Shown in pieces: positions 1 to 11,741 of a DNA stretch of 64,000 bases (position 1 is the first letter of the stretch; each line of letters begins with the position of its first letter). The position numbers and the translations under genes were made by a program. Below the pieces are notes generated by a model, which was not told the DNA's origin, searched no databases, and worked only from the letters and a program-made list of their open reading frames with translations. Origin of the DNA: Ziziphus jujuba. Lineage: Eukaryota > Streptophyta > Magnoliopsida > Rosales > Rhamnaceae. The stretch covers positions 23,029,501 to 23,093,500 of the forward strand of contig NC_083388.1 of assembly GCF_031755915.1 (NCBI RefSeq). Reading direction: 5' to 3'.

Positions 1-274
1 GAAAATGCTTAAAATAATAAGCCAACAAAAATTCAAAACCCTAATGCATACAATTCATCAAGTTTGTACGGCAAATACACACAGCATATTGACACTACAT
101 ACATTCCAAACCTTCAAACCCCAAACAATTACTGCAATTTTAAATATATGTATTTAAAATCACAAAATCTCACCTCCAGAAGGAGAACGAAAGTAAAAAC
201 CCATCGGAAATAAATAAAAATAGAAAACGGATAGAGAATGCCAGAGGTTCAGTAAATTACAAGGAAATTCTTAC
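1..274. other. Non-coding left edge, probable intron of the DHD-SDH pseudogene
   Basis: AT-rich sequence directly following (on the minus strand) a consensus donor at the end of the last visible pseudogene exon. No further shikimate dehydrogenase exon is recognisable here, so the remaining 3' exons either lie to the left of the window or are lost. Confidence 0.5.
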
Positions 275-2947
275 CTAATGTACGATTGGCAACTACGCAA
301 GTGACTTTCCGGCACCACCAGCTCCCATGACCACTAATAACTTACCGGCTAAGGGAGAACCAGATATGTTGGCTGTGCCATTTAATGCTGTACAGAAACA
401 TAACGAATTACAAAACCTTGCTTGCAAGTCTAACTATAGAATAGCTTTAATACAACGGAAACCTCGTAGACCTTCCTCAATGGCCACAATTGCTTCAATA
501 TAGTCAACATTATAGCCTAATAACTTTCCATCGGTTGGTCTCTTAATTATGCAATTAATAGCTCCTATTATCTGTAAAGAAGATATAATCAGGATGCACT
601 GAACTAAAAGAGATGGTTGAACACTTCCTCCTTCCATGAATAGCATCAATGCCAGAATCTTAGGCGTTACTTGAGTGTGTAAAGCCGGTAAAGATTTTGA
701 ATAATAGGAGCTAAAGATATACCTTAGCAATCGGATCAACCTCATCACTGCAACTAAGTCCTGCTTCCTTGTGACGAATTGTATAACTGTGCATAAAAAA
801 AATAAAAATAAGAAAAGTAACAATTATTTCCAAAGTCTAAATGGCAGTTTAGGAAATTGCAGGAGGATTTTAGAGTTGCATAGTGCCATGTAGATGGGAC
901 ATTGTTAGGAAATTTCTATATACAAAAAATGCGTCAAATCCACTTCCAAACACATTAAAGTTTGAGGCAAAGTCAAGAAACAAACTACATGCAGATGAAT
1001 GCAGAAAATACCAAAAATACAACATGAACACACTAAATGTAAGAATCCCAGATTAAAATCTGAGTTTCTCAAACTTGGAAATAGACCTGAAATATGGTAG
1101 ATAGAGCATATGAAAAGCTTGCTATGAGATTTTACCTGTATCCAACAAAATCAGGGGACGAGTAAGTTGTAAGGAAATATTCAACACTATCAACCAACAA
1201 AGCCAACTGATTTAAATGCTGCATTATAAAGATAAGGACTTTTGCTGTGACTAACAGGATTTCCTATCACACCATGTACTTTGGTATCAGATGCTATTTC
1301 TCTGAAGTTGTACAAATCCAACAACTCCTTTATAGTTGGTTGCCCTGCAGCTGATACCACCCCGGGCTCAAGTGAACCAAAAGTGAGAAATCCTCCAAAT
1401 TTCGGGCTAAGTATGCATGAAATTAAACCCTTTTCACCCATAACAAGTCCTATCATTGGAACCTGCCAGTTTTAGTTCTGGTTCAATTAAAACAATACAG
1501 ATACAATCAGTAGAAACGGTTCTATTTCATAAAGCACAGCTTGGAGTAACTTACATGAGAATGCACAAGTACTTATAACATGCGTGCAGAGTCGGTAATA
1601 TCTAAGGCAGTTGTTGCAATCTTCACTATGTCAGCTCCAGTAGCCTGTATTCTTGCTACAAGTTTGGCAATTTCCTCAACTGATGAAGTATTTTGATAAT
1701 TGTGCGAGGAAACTAAGATTTTAGCTTTTCCTGGTTTCTCCAGCTGAATGGAATTGTAGAACTCATGAGCTACCTTCAAGAAACAAATAGGAAACCATGA
1801 TTAACTAGCTAAAATATCAGAAATGACATAATTCAGTAGTAACACCCAATCTCATTGATAACATATCATGTCATTTCTTGAGGTTGTATGAATTAATAAA
1901 GAAGCAAAGCAATATGATTAAAACCAAACTGGGAGTTTGAAACTCAGTCCAGAATAAGGATAAAGGATCAACAACTGTTCCACTACTTTCTTTTCTTCTT
2001 CATGTTCCCTAACCTACATTTTTTTTGTGTATTGGTGATCGAAAAGCCAGGTCCTTTAGTGTGTTAAGTTGGAAGAACCAACTCAACTAACAAAATGGCC
2101 AATTTATGCAGAGCTTTGTATGGAGCAGTTGTCCTAATGTAAATAAACCAATGAAAGCAATCAGCAGTAACAGAAGTAACAGAACTACTGCATATGCTAG
2201 TGCTTTGCTCATTCTTTGACCCGACAACCAGGTTCTACTGAGTAACAGAATTGCATAGAAAAAACATAAAACATAAAAGACTAAAGCAAAGAAAAAGAAA
2301 GAAAAGATTGCAATCACTACCTTAAGCTCAATATCAATATAATCAGCACCAATTTCCAAGGCTAGATGCAGTGCATCTTGTCACTTGCTTTCATTACCAT
2401 CATATCGGCCGCCCTTCCATACTGGTCTATGAGTTATATGATATTTCAATGTGTGGAAAAAAAAAAAACACAAAAAAAAATTCAATCAAAATAAGAGGAA
2501 TTCCTATTCTCAACAAGTTACATCTAAACCAATTGTTATTTTTCCTCAGCTTTTGAAACAAAGTTTTTCAGCATTTAAAGAAAAGTTCAAAATTCAGCAT
2601 GAATAATTCAATCCCAAGTGATAAAAGATAAAAATTACAATTAAGAAACATAAAATTTTGGCAACTACAACTAAAATGGATTATGCGTTTTATAACAAAC
2701 GATTCAATCATTACCCGTAAGTGACAATAGCGGGTAAAGGAGACCGTTTGATTAGGATTTCGAGATCTTGTCCCGGAATGAAGTTCTTCAGGTAGTCTAA
2801 ACGAATCTCAACAATGTCAGCACCAGCTTCATTTGACTTTCGCACTTGAACCAGCATCTCATCGACCGACTCCGCCATTATTGGAGCACAAATTAGTGTT
2901 GAATTTCTTCTACCTCCGTTTGTAGTATGAAAATCCGAAGTGGTCAA
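275..2947 (-). pseudogene. Decayed 3-dehydroquinate dehydratase/shikimate dehydrogenase (SDH-type copy)
   Basis: Seven exons of the plant bifunctional shikimate-pathway enzyme align with the intact paralogue at 7729-11741: 2715-2947, 2321-2426, 1555-1773, 1136-1462, 723-786, 463-571 and 275-387. Exons 2, 3, 5 and 6 have exactly the same lengths as in the intact copy (106, 219, 64, 109 nt). Lesions seen: no ATG (TTG preceded directly by TAG at 2948-2950); an in-frame TGA in exon 2 at 2381-2383 where the family has Arg; an in-frame TAA near the end of exon 3 after ARML; exon 4 is 14 nt shorter and exon 7 37 nt shorter than the paralogue, both frameshifting, the latter inside the dinucleotide-binding fold just after GAGGAGKSLA. 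Retained family motifs include VSSHNY, GADIVKIATTALDI (Schiff-base Lys kept), NPVSHSKSP and a TIRHK version of TIPHK. The SKSP serine and the Thr are kept, so the ancestor was SDH-like. The 3' end lies beyond the window. Several independent hits make a sequencing error an unlikely explanation. Confidence 0.88.
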
Positions 2948-3300
2948 CTAGAAGAAATTCGCCCAAAAAAGAAAATTAGAATAGCCGAGTTCACATCTTC
3001 TAGGAAAACACAAAAAACCTAACTCAATTTTGCCCCTTTTTGTGTACTAAGAATGTAGGATGTAAAGGAAAATGAAATCTTGAGCCTCAAATTTCCAAAC
3101 CATATATTGTTTTTCTTCCACTGAATTATCACAGAAGCAACTCTGACTCTGTTTGGTAAACTTGGTCCGGGAAGGGGAACCAAAAAAAAAAAAAAAAAAA
3201 GAGGAAGAAGAAGAAGAAGAAAAACCCTCTGGTTGGTTAACAAGAAAATGGCAACCAAAGAAATAGAGCTTGAATCTTAATTCTCCATTAAATGAATGAC

Positions 3301-3352
3301 AAGGTACAGAAACAAACAGGGTTTGCAAGGTACAGAAACAAACAGGGTTTTC
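3301..3352. repeat. 26-bp tandem duplication
   Basis: Two adjacent near-identical 26-bp units (3301-3326 and 3327-3352) beginning AAGGTACAGAAACAAACAGG, lying about 350 bp upstream of the start of the DHD-SDH pseudogene. Confidence 0.9.
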
Positions 3353-3798
3353 TTTATATCTTCCATTTAGAAACCTTCAATCAACCGTGCCATTTCAGCC
3401 AAAATGGTTCAATTGACTCAAACTTCACAATTTCAGGAAAAAAAAGCTTATAAACAGCCATAAAATCCATTTAATGCCCACATTCCATTTTTTTTTTTTT
3501 TCCTTCCCACTACTGTTATATAAGCAACAAAAAAAACCAAAAGGGACGGATTCTAACCAAAACCACGAAATAAATAACTCAACCCATCTTTTCTTAAATC
3601 CAGAAAAATAAAAAAAAAAAAGAGCTAAAACTATGTACAACAACAATTAAAAAAAAAGAAAAAGAAAAACATTGCAGGAAAGAAGCTTTACAGGAAGGTC
3701 GCTGATAACCATTGTGTCTGAGCTGCAAAGTATGAACTCCAAAGACAAAGGTAGCGAGAAAGATGCGAGGAAATGTGAAAAAGGTCAAAGTCAAGAAC

Positions 3799-3801
<3 letters not shown>

Positions 3802-3837
<36 letters not shown>
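3802..3837. repeat. (AG)18 microsatellite
   Basis: Uninterrupted AG dinucleotide run. Similar GA/CT tracts recur in the window near 26431-26460, 27570-27602, 33679-33706 and 34387-34410, often just upstream of genes. Confidence 0.95.
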
Positions 3838-3840
<3 letters not shown>

Positions 3841-6390
3841 TATGGAGGGATGGGATTTGTGATTACGTAAGGTAGGAGAGAGACATGACTTCGGCTGCTG
3901 CCACCAAAAAAAAACCTTTCCACCTATTTTAGCTTACCAGTTTTATACCTTTGAAAAGAAGACCGTTGGATGGTTTATTTTTTGCGACTTTTTTCCTTTC
4001 TCTTTAACAAGTTGAAAGCACCATTATAACCTTGTTTTCTTTTTTTTTTATCTTCTTTGCTATAAAATCCCTTGTATTATTACATGAATTATTTTAAACC
4101 ACTAAGTCCAATCAGTGCATTATAAATTTGATAAAATTAAACATACAGAACTTATATAAATTTTTTATTCTTTTATTTTAAAATTTTTGGAATTATATAT
4201 ATATAACTAATTTGGATTAAAACTTTAAGGGGCAAGATAAGAAATCAATTCTTTGTATAAGAGTTGCATTACATGACAAAACTGTAAAATCTGGCAAACT
4301 ATATGAATCTAAAATGAGATTAAGGATGTCGCCTGAATCGTCGAATATATGAGAGAGTTTCGGATTTAAGATGAAAAACGGTAGAAAACGAAGTAGAGAA
4401 GTCGGTTGTCGGTGGAATTATTGATGGAAATCTCGGCCGACCCTCTCTCATGATCTGATTTGGTGTATGTGTGTGTGTGTATTTGTGTGGGAGAGGAGCT
4501 GTCTGACCAATGGAGAAAAAGCATAAAAAAAAAAAAAAAAAGAAAGAGAACAAATGGGAGAGAGATGCCATTGAAGAGAGAGAAAGAGAGGGAGGAAGAA
4601 GAAGAAAAGATAAAAAAGAAATCTTTTTTGGTGCGGGGAAAAAAGGAAAAAGAAAAAAAAATAAAAAAAAAAAAATATAAAATAATAACATGATAATATT
4701 ATATTGTATAAGGGATGATATATGATTTTTTATATTGTAGCATGTCAATATATAACTTTTTATCTTTTTTATCTTTTTATCTTAGTTTTTAATTTGATTT
4801 TATCTATTCAAAAATAAATAAAAAAATTATTAGTTTTATATCTAATTGGATAAGTATTTTATTATATTTTATTATTATTGTATTCTAATTATTATATTTT
4901 TATATTATTATACTGTATTAATTATTTTATGTGTCAAAATTTATATTCTAAATTAAAAATTTATAGTTTTCATAATTTTATTAATATTTATATCAATATT
5001 AATATTTTATTTATATTTTTATAAATTTATATTTTTAATATTTTTACCAATATCAGTATTTTTTTTACGATATTTTCTTATATAGGAGGTAGGCTGGTGA
5101 GGCAAAAGACCGACCGTGACAAGGACTTCCAAGTCTTCTTCCTTCTACAGGCCGTCAAGCGTGCGCGGGAATCGTCCCCTTAAAAATTTCCTTTTTCATT
5201 TTCCAGTCTCTCTCTCTCTTATTTATTAGTCTTTTTTTGTTTTTTGGCTAACTATTTGCTAGTCTTTTATTTATTGCCGCCGGAATTGACCAAATTGTAA
5301 GTTGCTTCTTGGGGTCAACTTCCTGTGGCCCACAGTGTTTAAATGAATATTCTGGGCCCAACCGTTCTACACTTAGATTAGGATCTTTTAACCAGTCTAA
5401 TTCAGGCTCTTTTAAACCAAATAAATAAATGTAATTTAGGATCTAAAATCAGGGTGTAAAAATTACATAATTATAATCCTAATAAGTTTCAATTGTTTTA
5501 AATTTAAACCACTAATAATACAACCAATCAGTTTTTTTTAAAAAAAATACAAATAATAATAACTTGAAAAAATAAAATATATAACCAATAATCACACTTT
5601 TTTGTCCTGTACCAATAATTATACTTAGATTTCTTAGTTTCTTAATTAATAATTACAATAGAAGACATACAAATCAAATTGAACGCTAAATTACCTGGGG
5701 GGAAAAAAAATTAAAGATTATCACGTACTTTTAGTTTTAAATTATTAACTAAAAGTATCTATATTTATTATATATAATTGGACCGATCACAGTGTTGTGC
5801 AGTACTATAATTTAAGAATAAGAGAAAATATTTATAAATTTTATATGAACAAAATAGAACAAGATATGTAATTTATATAATATTATATATTTCTCCGTTT
5901 CAATAATCCTAACTTCGAATTCATGTTAGATATTTGTCATCCGAAAAAACAAGAAAAGAAAAGAATGGTTTTATATTTAACCATGGATAAGATAACCAAT
6001 AATAACTTGTAAGAAATAAATTAAATAAGCAATAATAATCGTACTTCGATATCAAAATAAAATGGCTTCCTTTTTCTCCACCGTTTATCTCAAAGTTTTA
6101 AATCAGCCACTTATTATTATTATTATGATATAAATAATTAAAACAATTAAATGAGAAAGAACTTGGTATCCAGGTAATTAATTTATTTTATTTTTGAATA
6201 TTCTTGGTAGCCAAGTAATTATGCCCTACAAAAAATGAAACAGTATCATTCGTTCTTTCCACTGAGTACGTACTAAATACATAAAAACCTGAAATTATAA
6301 AATAAATTTAAAAAAAAAAAGAAAAAAAAGAAAAAAAAAAAAGCTGGTTTTCATAAGAAACGCAGTTCAAACCGAATCAGCTTCATAACA

Positions 6391-7415
6391 ATGGAAACTC
6401 CAAGTGCAAGCCTTCTTATTGGACCACCAGAGCTCTACAACCCGACCGCCACCACCACCGCCGCCCGTCCCTTCATGGATCTCGTGTTGGTCAACTCCGA
6501 GACAACACCAGTACCTAGACCTTCTCCTAAGGGTCTCACCGACTGAGGAAGGAAATTGTTGTGCTTCTCAGAAAAGCCTTGGAGCTGCCGGAGGTTTACA
6601 TCGGAGCCAATCAACAGCGTAGCCTCCGTCGCCATGAAATTTTACAAGGACAAGTTGTTGGAGCACGACGAGGAGAGGTTCCTCAACTATCTCTACGATG
6701 TGAAACAGGGGAAATCCATGATCTCAGTCGGAGCTTTGCTTCCCCACGAGATCATACAGTCTTTAAATTATTATCGTGATTATTATGAGGATTATGAATA
6801 TTATGATTATTGTGGGAAAGAATGGGGGATGATTTGTTAAAGAGATGCAAATTGAAGAACTGCATTGCCGTTTTGCGATGTCTCAGGTAGCATGGATGGA
6901 GGGAAATCCCATGGAGGTCTGTGTGGCGTTGGGATCGTTGGTTTCAGAATTGAGCGAAAACCCATGGAAAGGGAAGGTCATCACTTTCAGTGAAGACCCT
7001 CAGCTCCATCTGATACAAGGCCACGATCTTCTTTCCAAGACTCAGCTTGTGAGAGATATGGATTGGGGAATGAACACGAAATTCCAAAAGGTGTTTGATA
7101 GAATTCTGTGAGTGGCTGTTGATGGAAAATTAAAACCGAAGGAGATGATAATGAAGGTGTTTGTTTTCAGCGACATGGAGTTCGATAAGGCTTCGGAGAA
7201 TGAGTGGGGAGACTGACTACAAGGCTATAAAGAGGTAGTTTCGGGAGAAAGGTTGTGGGGAAGCTGTGCCGTAGATTGTGTTCTGGAATTTAAGAGACTC
7301 AAGATCAACTCCAGCGACTGTGAGCGACAGTGGGATGGCGCTGGTGGTAAGTGGGTTCTGGAAGAATTTGATGAAGGCGTTTTTAGATGGTGGTGGAGAC
7401 AAATTGAATCAATAA
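6391..7415 (+). pseudogene. Broken DUF2828 / von Willebrand A-type protein gene
   Basis: Fragments of a plant DUF2828 protein (relatives of mimivirus L728; TROVE/vWA-like, function poorly known) lie in order but in shifting frames. It opens with ATG at 6391 (METPSASLLIGPPELYNP...), reaches GLTD and jumps directly to LRKEIVVLLRKALELPEVY, so a large central part is deleted. It continues with VASVAMKFYKDKLLEHDEER, GALLPHEIIQSLN, KLKNCIAV, the MIDAS metal-site motif CDVSGSMDG (6874-6900), GNPMEVCVALGSLVSELSE and VFVFSDMEFDKASEN, and ends with IVFWNLRDSRSTP and VSGFWKNLMKAFLDGG before TAA at 7413-7415. One-base insertions sit on each side of the MIDAS motif, a TGA replaces a codon before VAVDGKL, and two TAG codons occur near 7230-7280. 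The normal family is roughly twice as long. Clearly non-functional as a full protein. Confidence 0.85.
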
Positions 7416-7728
7416 TTTAAAGAATTTAAAAAGAAAAAAAAAATTAAAGACAAATTGAATCAATAATGAGTATATTTTCATTATTTGTCGAATTTGGTGT
7501 CCGTCGATCTTTGCTTTTGCAGTTTGATTGGAAGCTTTTCAACATTACGATAGGAGAGGCTTCCATACAGTAAAACCGTAAGCGATCTAGTGCTTAATTT
7601 GAAAGCAAATGAAAGAAGATTAAAGCACGGAAATACGTGTGTGTGTGTGTGCGTATGTGTGCGCTTTAGACAAGAAAAAATATATATATGAGAGCATTAT
7701 TATTGTACACAAAATACTATAGTTTACG
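7416..7728. other. Spacer between convergent genes
   Basis: About 310 bp between the 3' ends of the DUF2828 pseudogene (+) and the quinate dehydrogenase-like gene (-). Contains a short GT-rich tract at about 7640-7665 and an AT run; likely 3' UTR of the minus-strand gene. No gene seen. Confidence 0.5.
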
Positions 7729-10700
7729 TCAGAACTTGTCAAAAACAATCTGTCGCATGAATTCTTCAGGTGCTGCAAAACCAAGAAAGTAAATGGAAAT
7801 TAGACAAGTTCAATGCATCAAACAAGTTAGTTGGCTAAATTGTCTCTCTAAACTCGTAAAGTTGATTCCGGATAAAACCCAAAAAAAAAAAAAAAAAAAA
7901 AAAAGACAACAGAGCACCGGTTACCTTGTCCACCAGTAAAGAGATTGAACTGTCCAATTGCCTGTCGGAGAAACATTTCAACTCCACTGACAGTGATGGC
8001 ACCTGCTGCTTCAGCTTCCTTTAATAATCTGGTTTTCCTAGGTGTGTAAACAGAGTCAAACACAATCTGATAATCGCCCAAGGTTGCCTTGAAGAAGCCA
8101 AAAAAATTGGAAGAAAGAAAAGGAAATTAGTAAAAGAAAACAGAAATTGAAATGTCTTTCATAGGCTAGACAAAGATAAGGAGTAGACCTCAGATACAGG
8201 AATCCGATCAGTATTTGGATGCATTCCCAGAGGCGTTGCATTGGCAAGAATCGCCCCTTTCTCTGGCTGGAAGTTGACTAATTCTTCAAATGGCCGTGCC
8301 TCGCCCTTTAGAGCACAAGCTAGACATTTTGCTCTATCTGTTTAGTAAACAATAGAAGTTAGGAGAATGTGGGTTTTGTATTCAAATTAATTGTCAAGCA
8401 GTGTGCTTCATCAAGACATGGAAATGGGAGGGAGATTCTAAAGCACCACGCTTTCAGTGGCTTGGGAAAAGCCTCCTTGCCTCGATGTGGCATGCTGCAC
8501 TTAGTATCATGCTTTACTATATGGGCGAAAGAAACTAAATGGTAACTATGATCCAACTAAACCAGCAAGAAATACATTATTTATTTGAGAATTTAAGATG
8601 GTAGACTATTTACTTAGATACCAAAATCAATGTCAAAAACGACTATGCGAGCTCCTCTACTTTTGGCACCAAATGCTAAGGCTCTTCCTGCACCTCCAGC
8701 ACCAGCTAGCACAAATAATTTACCATGAAGCGGTGAATTGAATGATGCTTCTCCATTGGTGCATCCCTCTTCTATAACATTTCAGATTCACACCGATCAG
8801 AATGCAACTTTCCAAAAATGTTTCAACTATCAAAAAAGCACCATCCAAAGAAAAAAAAAAAAATGCAACTTTTAAGGGTATAGATTTTAAGTCTTACCTA
8901 TCAGCGCATCCTCAATTGCAGTTATTGAAGCCTCACAATCTGTGTTATAACCAATCAGCTTGCCATCACTGGGCCTCCTTATAATCGTGTTAACAGCACC
9001 TATAGACTGATGCATCATGTTAAGTTCATTAAACTGTCAGTACGGGGAAATAGAAAAGCAAATTGAACTGCATTTTTATGCCATACTTGTAGATCACAAT
9101 AATTGTCAAGCAGCAAATAAATAAGCCCTGTTCCATATCTTAGGAAGGAAAAGGGAAAAACAAATAAGGTGCCATCCTCAATTTGGAATGGCAGATATAT
9201 CAGGAAGATAATGAATTGCAAATACAATCAGTCCTGAATGCTAATTTTTAACAACTGATATTAAGGATTATATAAACCTGAGCAAGCGGATGAACTTCAT
9301 CACAAAAATCAACCACAGCTTCCTTGTATGGAATTCCCACACTGAAATACCACAAAAACGAGAAGAAACATACAATATTAAAAATGACAAATTTTCCAAC
9401 AATAATATGTCATGGTAATCTTGTAGTGGATCAAACTCAAAAATAGCATACCTAAATCCAGCAAAGTCTTGGCTGGAATAGACGTTGAAGAACTTCTTGA
9501 GATCATCGACAAACATCGGAACATAAATTCCATTGAACTTCACATGTCTCAAGGCAGGATTATGCAATATTGGTCCTTTGCTGTGGCTAACTGGTTTTGA
9601 GATAAGCCCAAAAACTATAGTATCCCCATTTATGCAGTCAACTTTATAGGCTTTTCTAAGGCTGTCTAAAGTAGGGAGCCCTGGTAGAGAGTTTCCATCC
9701 ATTGATCCATATACTATAAATCCACCAAATTTTGGGGATAATATCTGGCTTATAAGACCTCTTTCCCCCACACAGTATGCAATCAAAGGTACCTACAAAG
9801 TATCAAAAGGCTGATGTCTTGATACTCATTTTGATGTACCAAAATAACAAGCAACTTTTTTGACTCGCATAAATCAAACATTTTTTCCTTTTTATCTCTC
9901 TAAGCTGAGTAATTTGATCCCAGATCCCTAGCATCAAGATTCTTTGCCAGTTGAATAAGCTCATACCTTTAATTTTCAAGGAACATGAGATGAAAAAGCA
10001 TTTCTGTGATTTTCTATGATTTATTTATTGAGCTATCACCTTGATGGCTTTTGGCCTCAATTTCCCATATTTTTCATTCTTCATTTATAATCTTGTACTG
10101 GGAATGTGGAGTTTACATTCCTCTTTCCAGTAGTTTTTCGACCACTAAACTAGAAACTCAAACAAAGTTTTTCACTTTTATCTTCAAATCATTTATTCCT
10201 ACATAGAGGGAGAAACAGTCTTTAATTTATCTTATTAATACATATAATTTGACATCATCTAGTAAGTAATACATGACACACCTACATCGTCTAATACAGG
10301 GAAAAACAGCAATTTTCATTACAAGAACTTGTACCTGGGAACAGGATAACAGATGAAAAACTCTTGCTATTTCAGTAATATCAGCTGCATCAATGACAAG
10401 TCTGATGATATCTGGGCCAGTAGCTTGAATGCGTGCAACAATATTGCCAAGATCTTCTTTTGGAAGGTTCTCACCATTCACATGGTATGATACAATAATT
10501 TTGCTGCCACAATGATGATTCATTTTCTGTTCCCCCGGAAGAACAGAAGCCAACTATAGACGTTCACATGATACAGATTAGACTCAAACTTTTGTGAAGT
10601 TTTCATGTTAAATCAACATTCATGGTCATAAATTTCAATTTCATTGTCTTTCCATTATCTATCCATGCAGGATGATGACATGAATAAAGACATCATAGGT

Positions 10701-11741
10701 GGGGAAGGAAATTAAAGGGAAATGTGGCTATTGGAATAGGTAACGGTTTAACCAATATGGATATGGGAATTTCAGTTGTCTCAAGGCTTCCTTAATGTCT
10801 ATAAACGATATTTTAGTACAGGATTTTAGCTACTAAATAATATGAAACAAGCAATTTACACTGAAAACCCACATGTTTATGCTCCTTGAAGATTGATGTA
10901 TCAGTAATCCATCTTGGCAACAAAATATATAGAACAAGCAGGGATATTTTAGCTACAGGATTCAGGAACACCATGAATGTCTTTTAAATAGGTAGAAAAT
11001 TGTTGATGGAACAAGGATGCAAACTGCAAATAATTCATCTTGAGGGCCGTTCTATGATCAGAAAATACTAGAATCCATTATTTCGGTGGAAAATTATAAA
11101 TCTTCCTTATAATTTACAACAAACCCACACGCAGCAGGGCTCTGATGACAGTCAAATTCATAAATTAAGAATTTGAAATGATAGGACTGCTTTCGATAGA
11201 GAAAGCAGAAGTTTTGGGATGTTCAGGAAGAATGCAAAAGATACAACTTCAAGTACCAAAATTGAAACTTTATTGCATAATTGAACAGCATAAGATTGTT
11301 AAAAGCAATTATACCTTGAGCTCAAAATCGACATAATCAGCGCCCAACTCTTTAGCTAAATTAAGTGTTTCAAACCTCGTGTGCTCGTCACTTTCATATA
11401 AACCACCATCCCTTTTTGGCCTGAAACAATGAATAATGTATTACATTCCTTAGAAATCAAAAACGCCCGACATTTATCTATTTTATTCATTCCTATCTTC
11501 ATAAAAAACAAAAAGGGTACAATTTTAGTCAGAAACAATACCTAAAAACGATAAGCACAGGCAATGGCTTATTCCTCAAGATGATTTCAAGGTCTTTGTG
11601 AGGCAGGAAGTTCTCAATGCAGTCCAACCTGATCTCAACTAAATCTGCGCCTTGTGCCTTAGCCTTTCGCATATCGCTCACCATTTGCTCAACGGATTGA
11701 GCCGTTAACGGAGCACATATCATGGTTGAAGTTAACTTCAT
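7729..11741 (-). CDS. DHD-SDH family protein, predicted quinate dehydrogenase
   Basis: Ten exons: 11542-11741, 11315-11420, 10335-10553, 9452-9792, 9278-9341, 8898-9006, 8622-8771, 8189-8337, 7925-8087, 7729-7772; 1545 nt, 514 aa, without lesions. The N-terminal half is a type I dehydroquinate dehydratase fold (VEIRLD near 36; His126 in VSYH). The C-terminal half is shikimate-dehydrogenase-like with KPVSHSKGP (241-249), GIPYK (catalytic Lys295), YNTD (Asp333) and a GAGGAGRA nucleotide loop. With a constant offset of 90 to Arabidopsis DHQ-SDH, Gly248 and Gly291 correspond to S338G and T381G, the changes I recall being reported for plant quinate dehydrogenases. The Schiff-base Lys of the dehydratase is Arg153 (GPDIIRLV), predicting a dead dehydratase. 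The NADP motif NRT is replaced by VVFDIDF, suggesting NAD(H). No transit peptide is evident at this start (MKLTSTM). Likely role: interconverting 3-dehydroquinate and quinate. Ordinary SDH activity is less likely. Confidence 0.9.

Larger units (their letters stand above)
2948..6390. other. Intergenic, AT-rich, microsatellite-rich
   Basis: No convincing gene. It holds a 26-bp tandem duplication (3301-3352), an (AG)18 tract (3802-3837), several poly-A/T runs and very AT-rich DNA at about 4080-5080. A short GC-richer block sits at about 5085-5185. The long open frames near 4320-4750 are low-complexity Phe/Leu/Ser or Lys/Glu translations of purine/pyrimidine tracts and look non-coding. Confidence 0.6.

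Noticed and set aside
4320..4748. 142-codon minus-strand open frame, and a complementary Lys/Glu-rich frame on the plus strand
   Set aside because: Translation is runs of Phe, Leu and Ser (or Lys and Glu) from purine/pyrimidine tracts, with no domain and no splice context.
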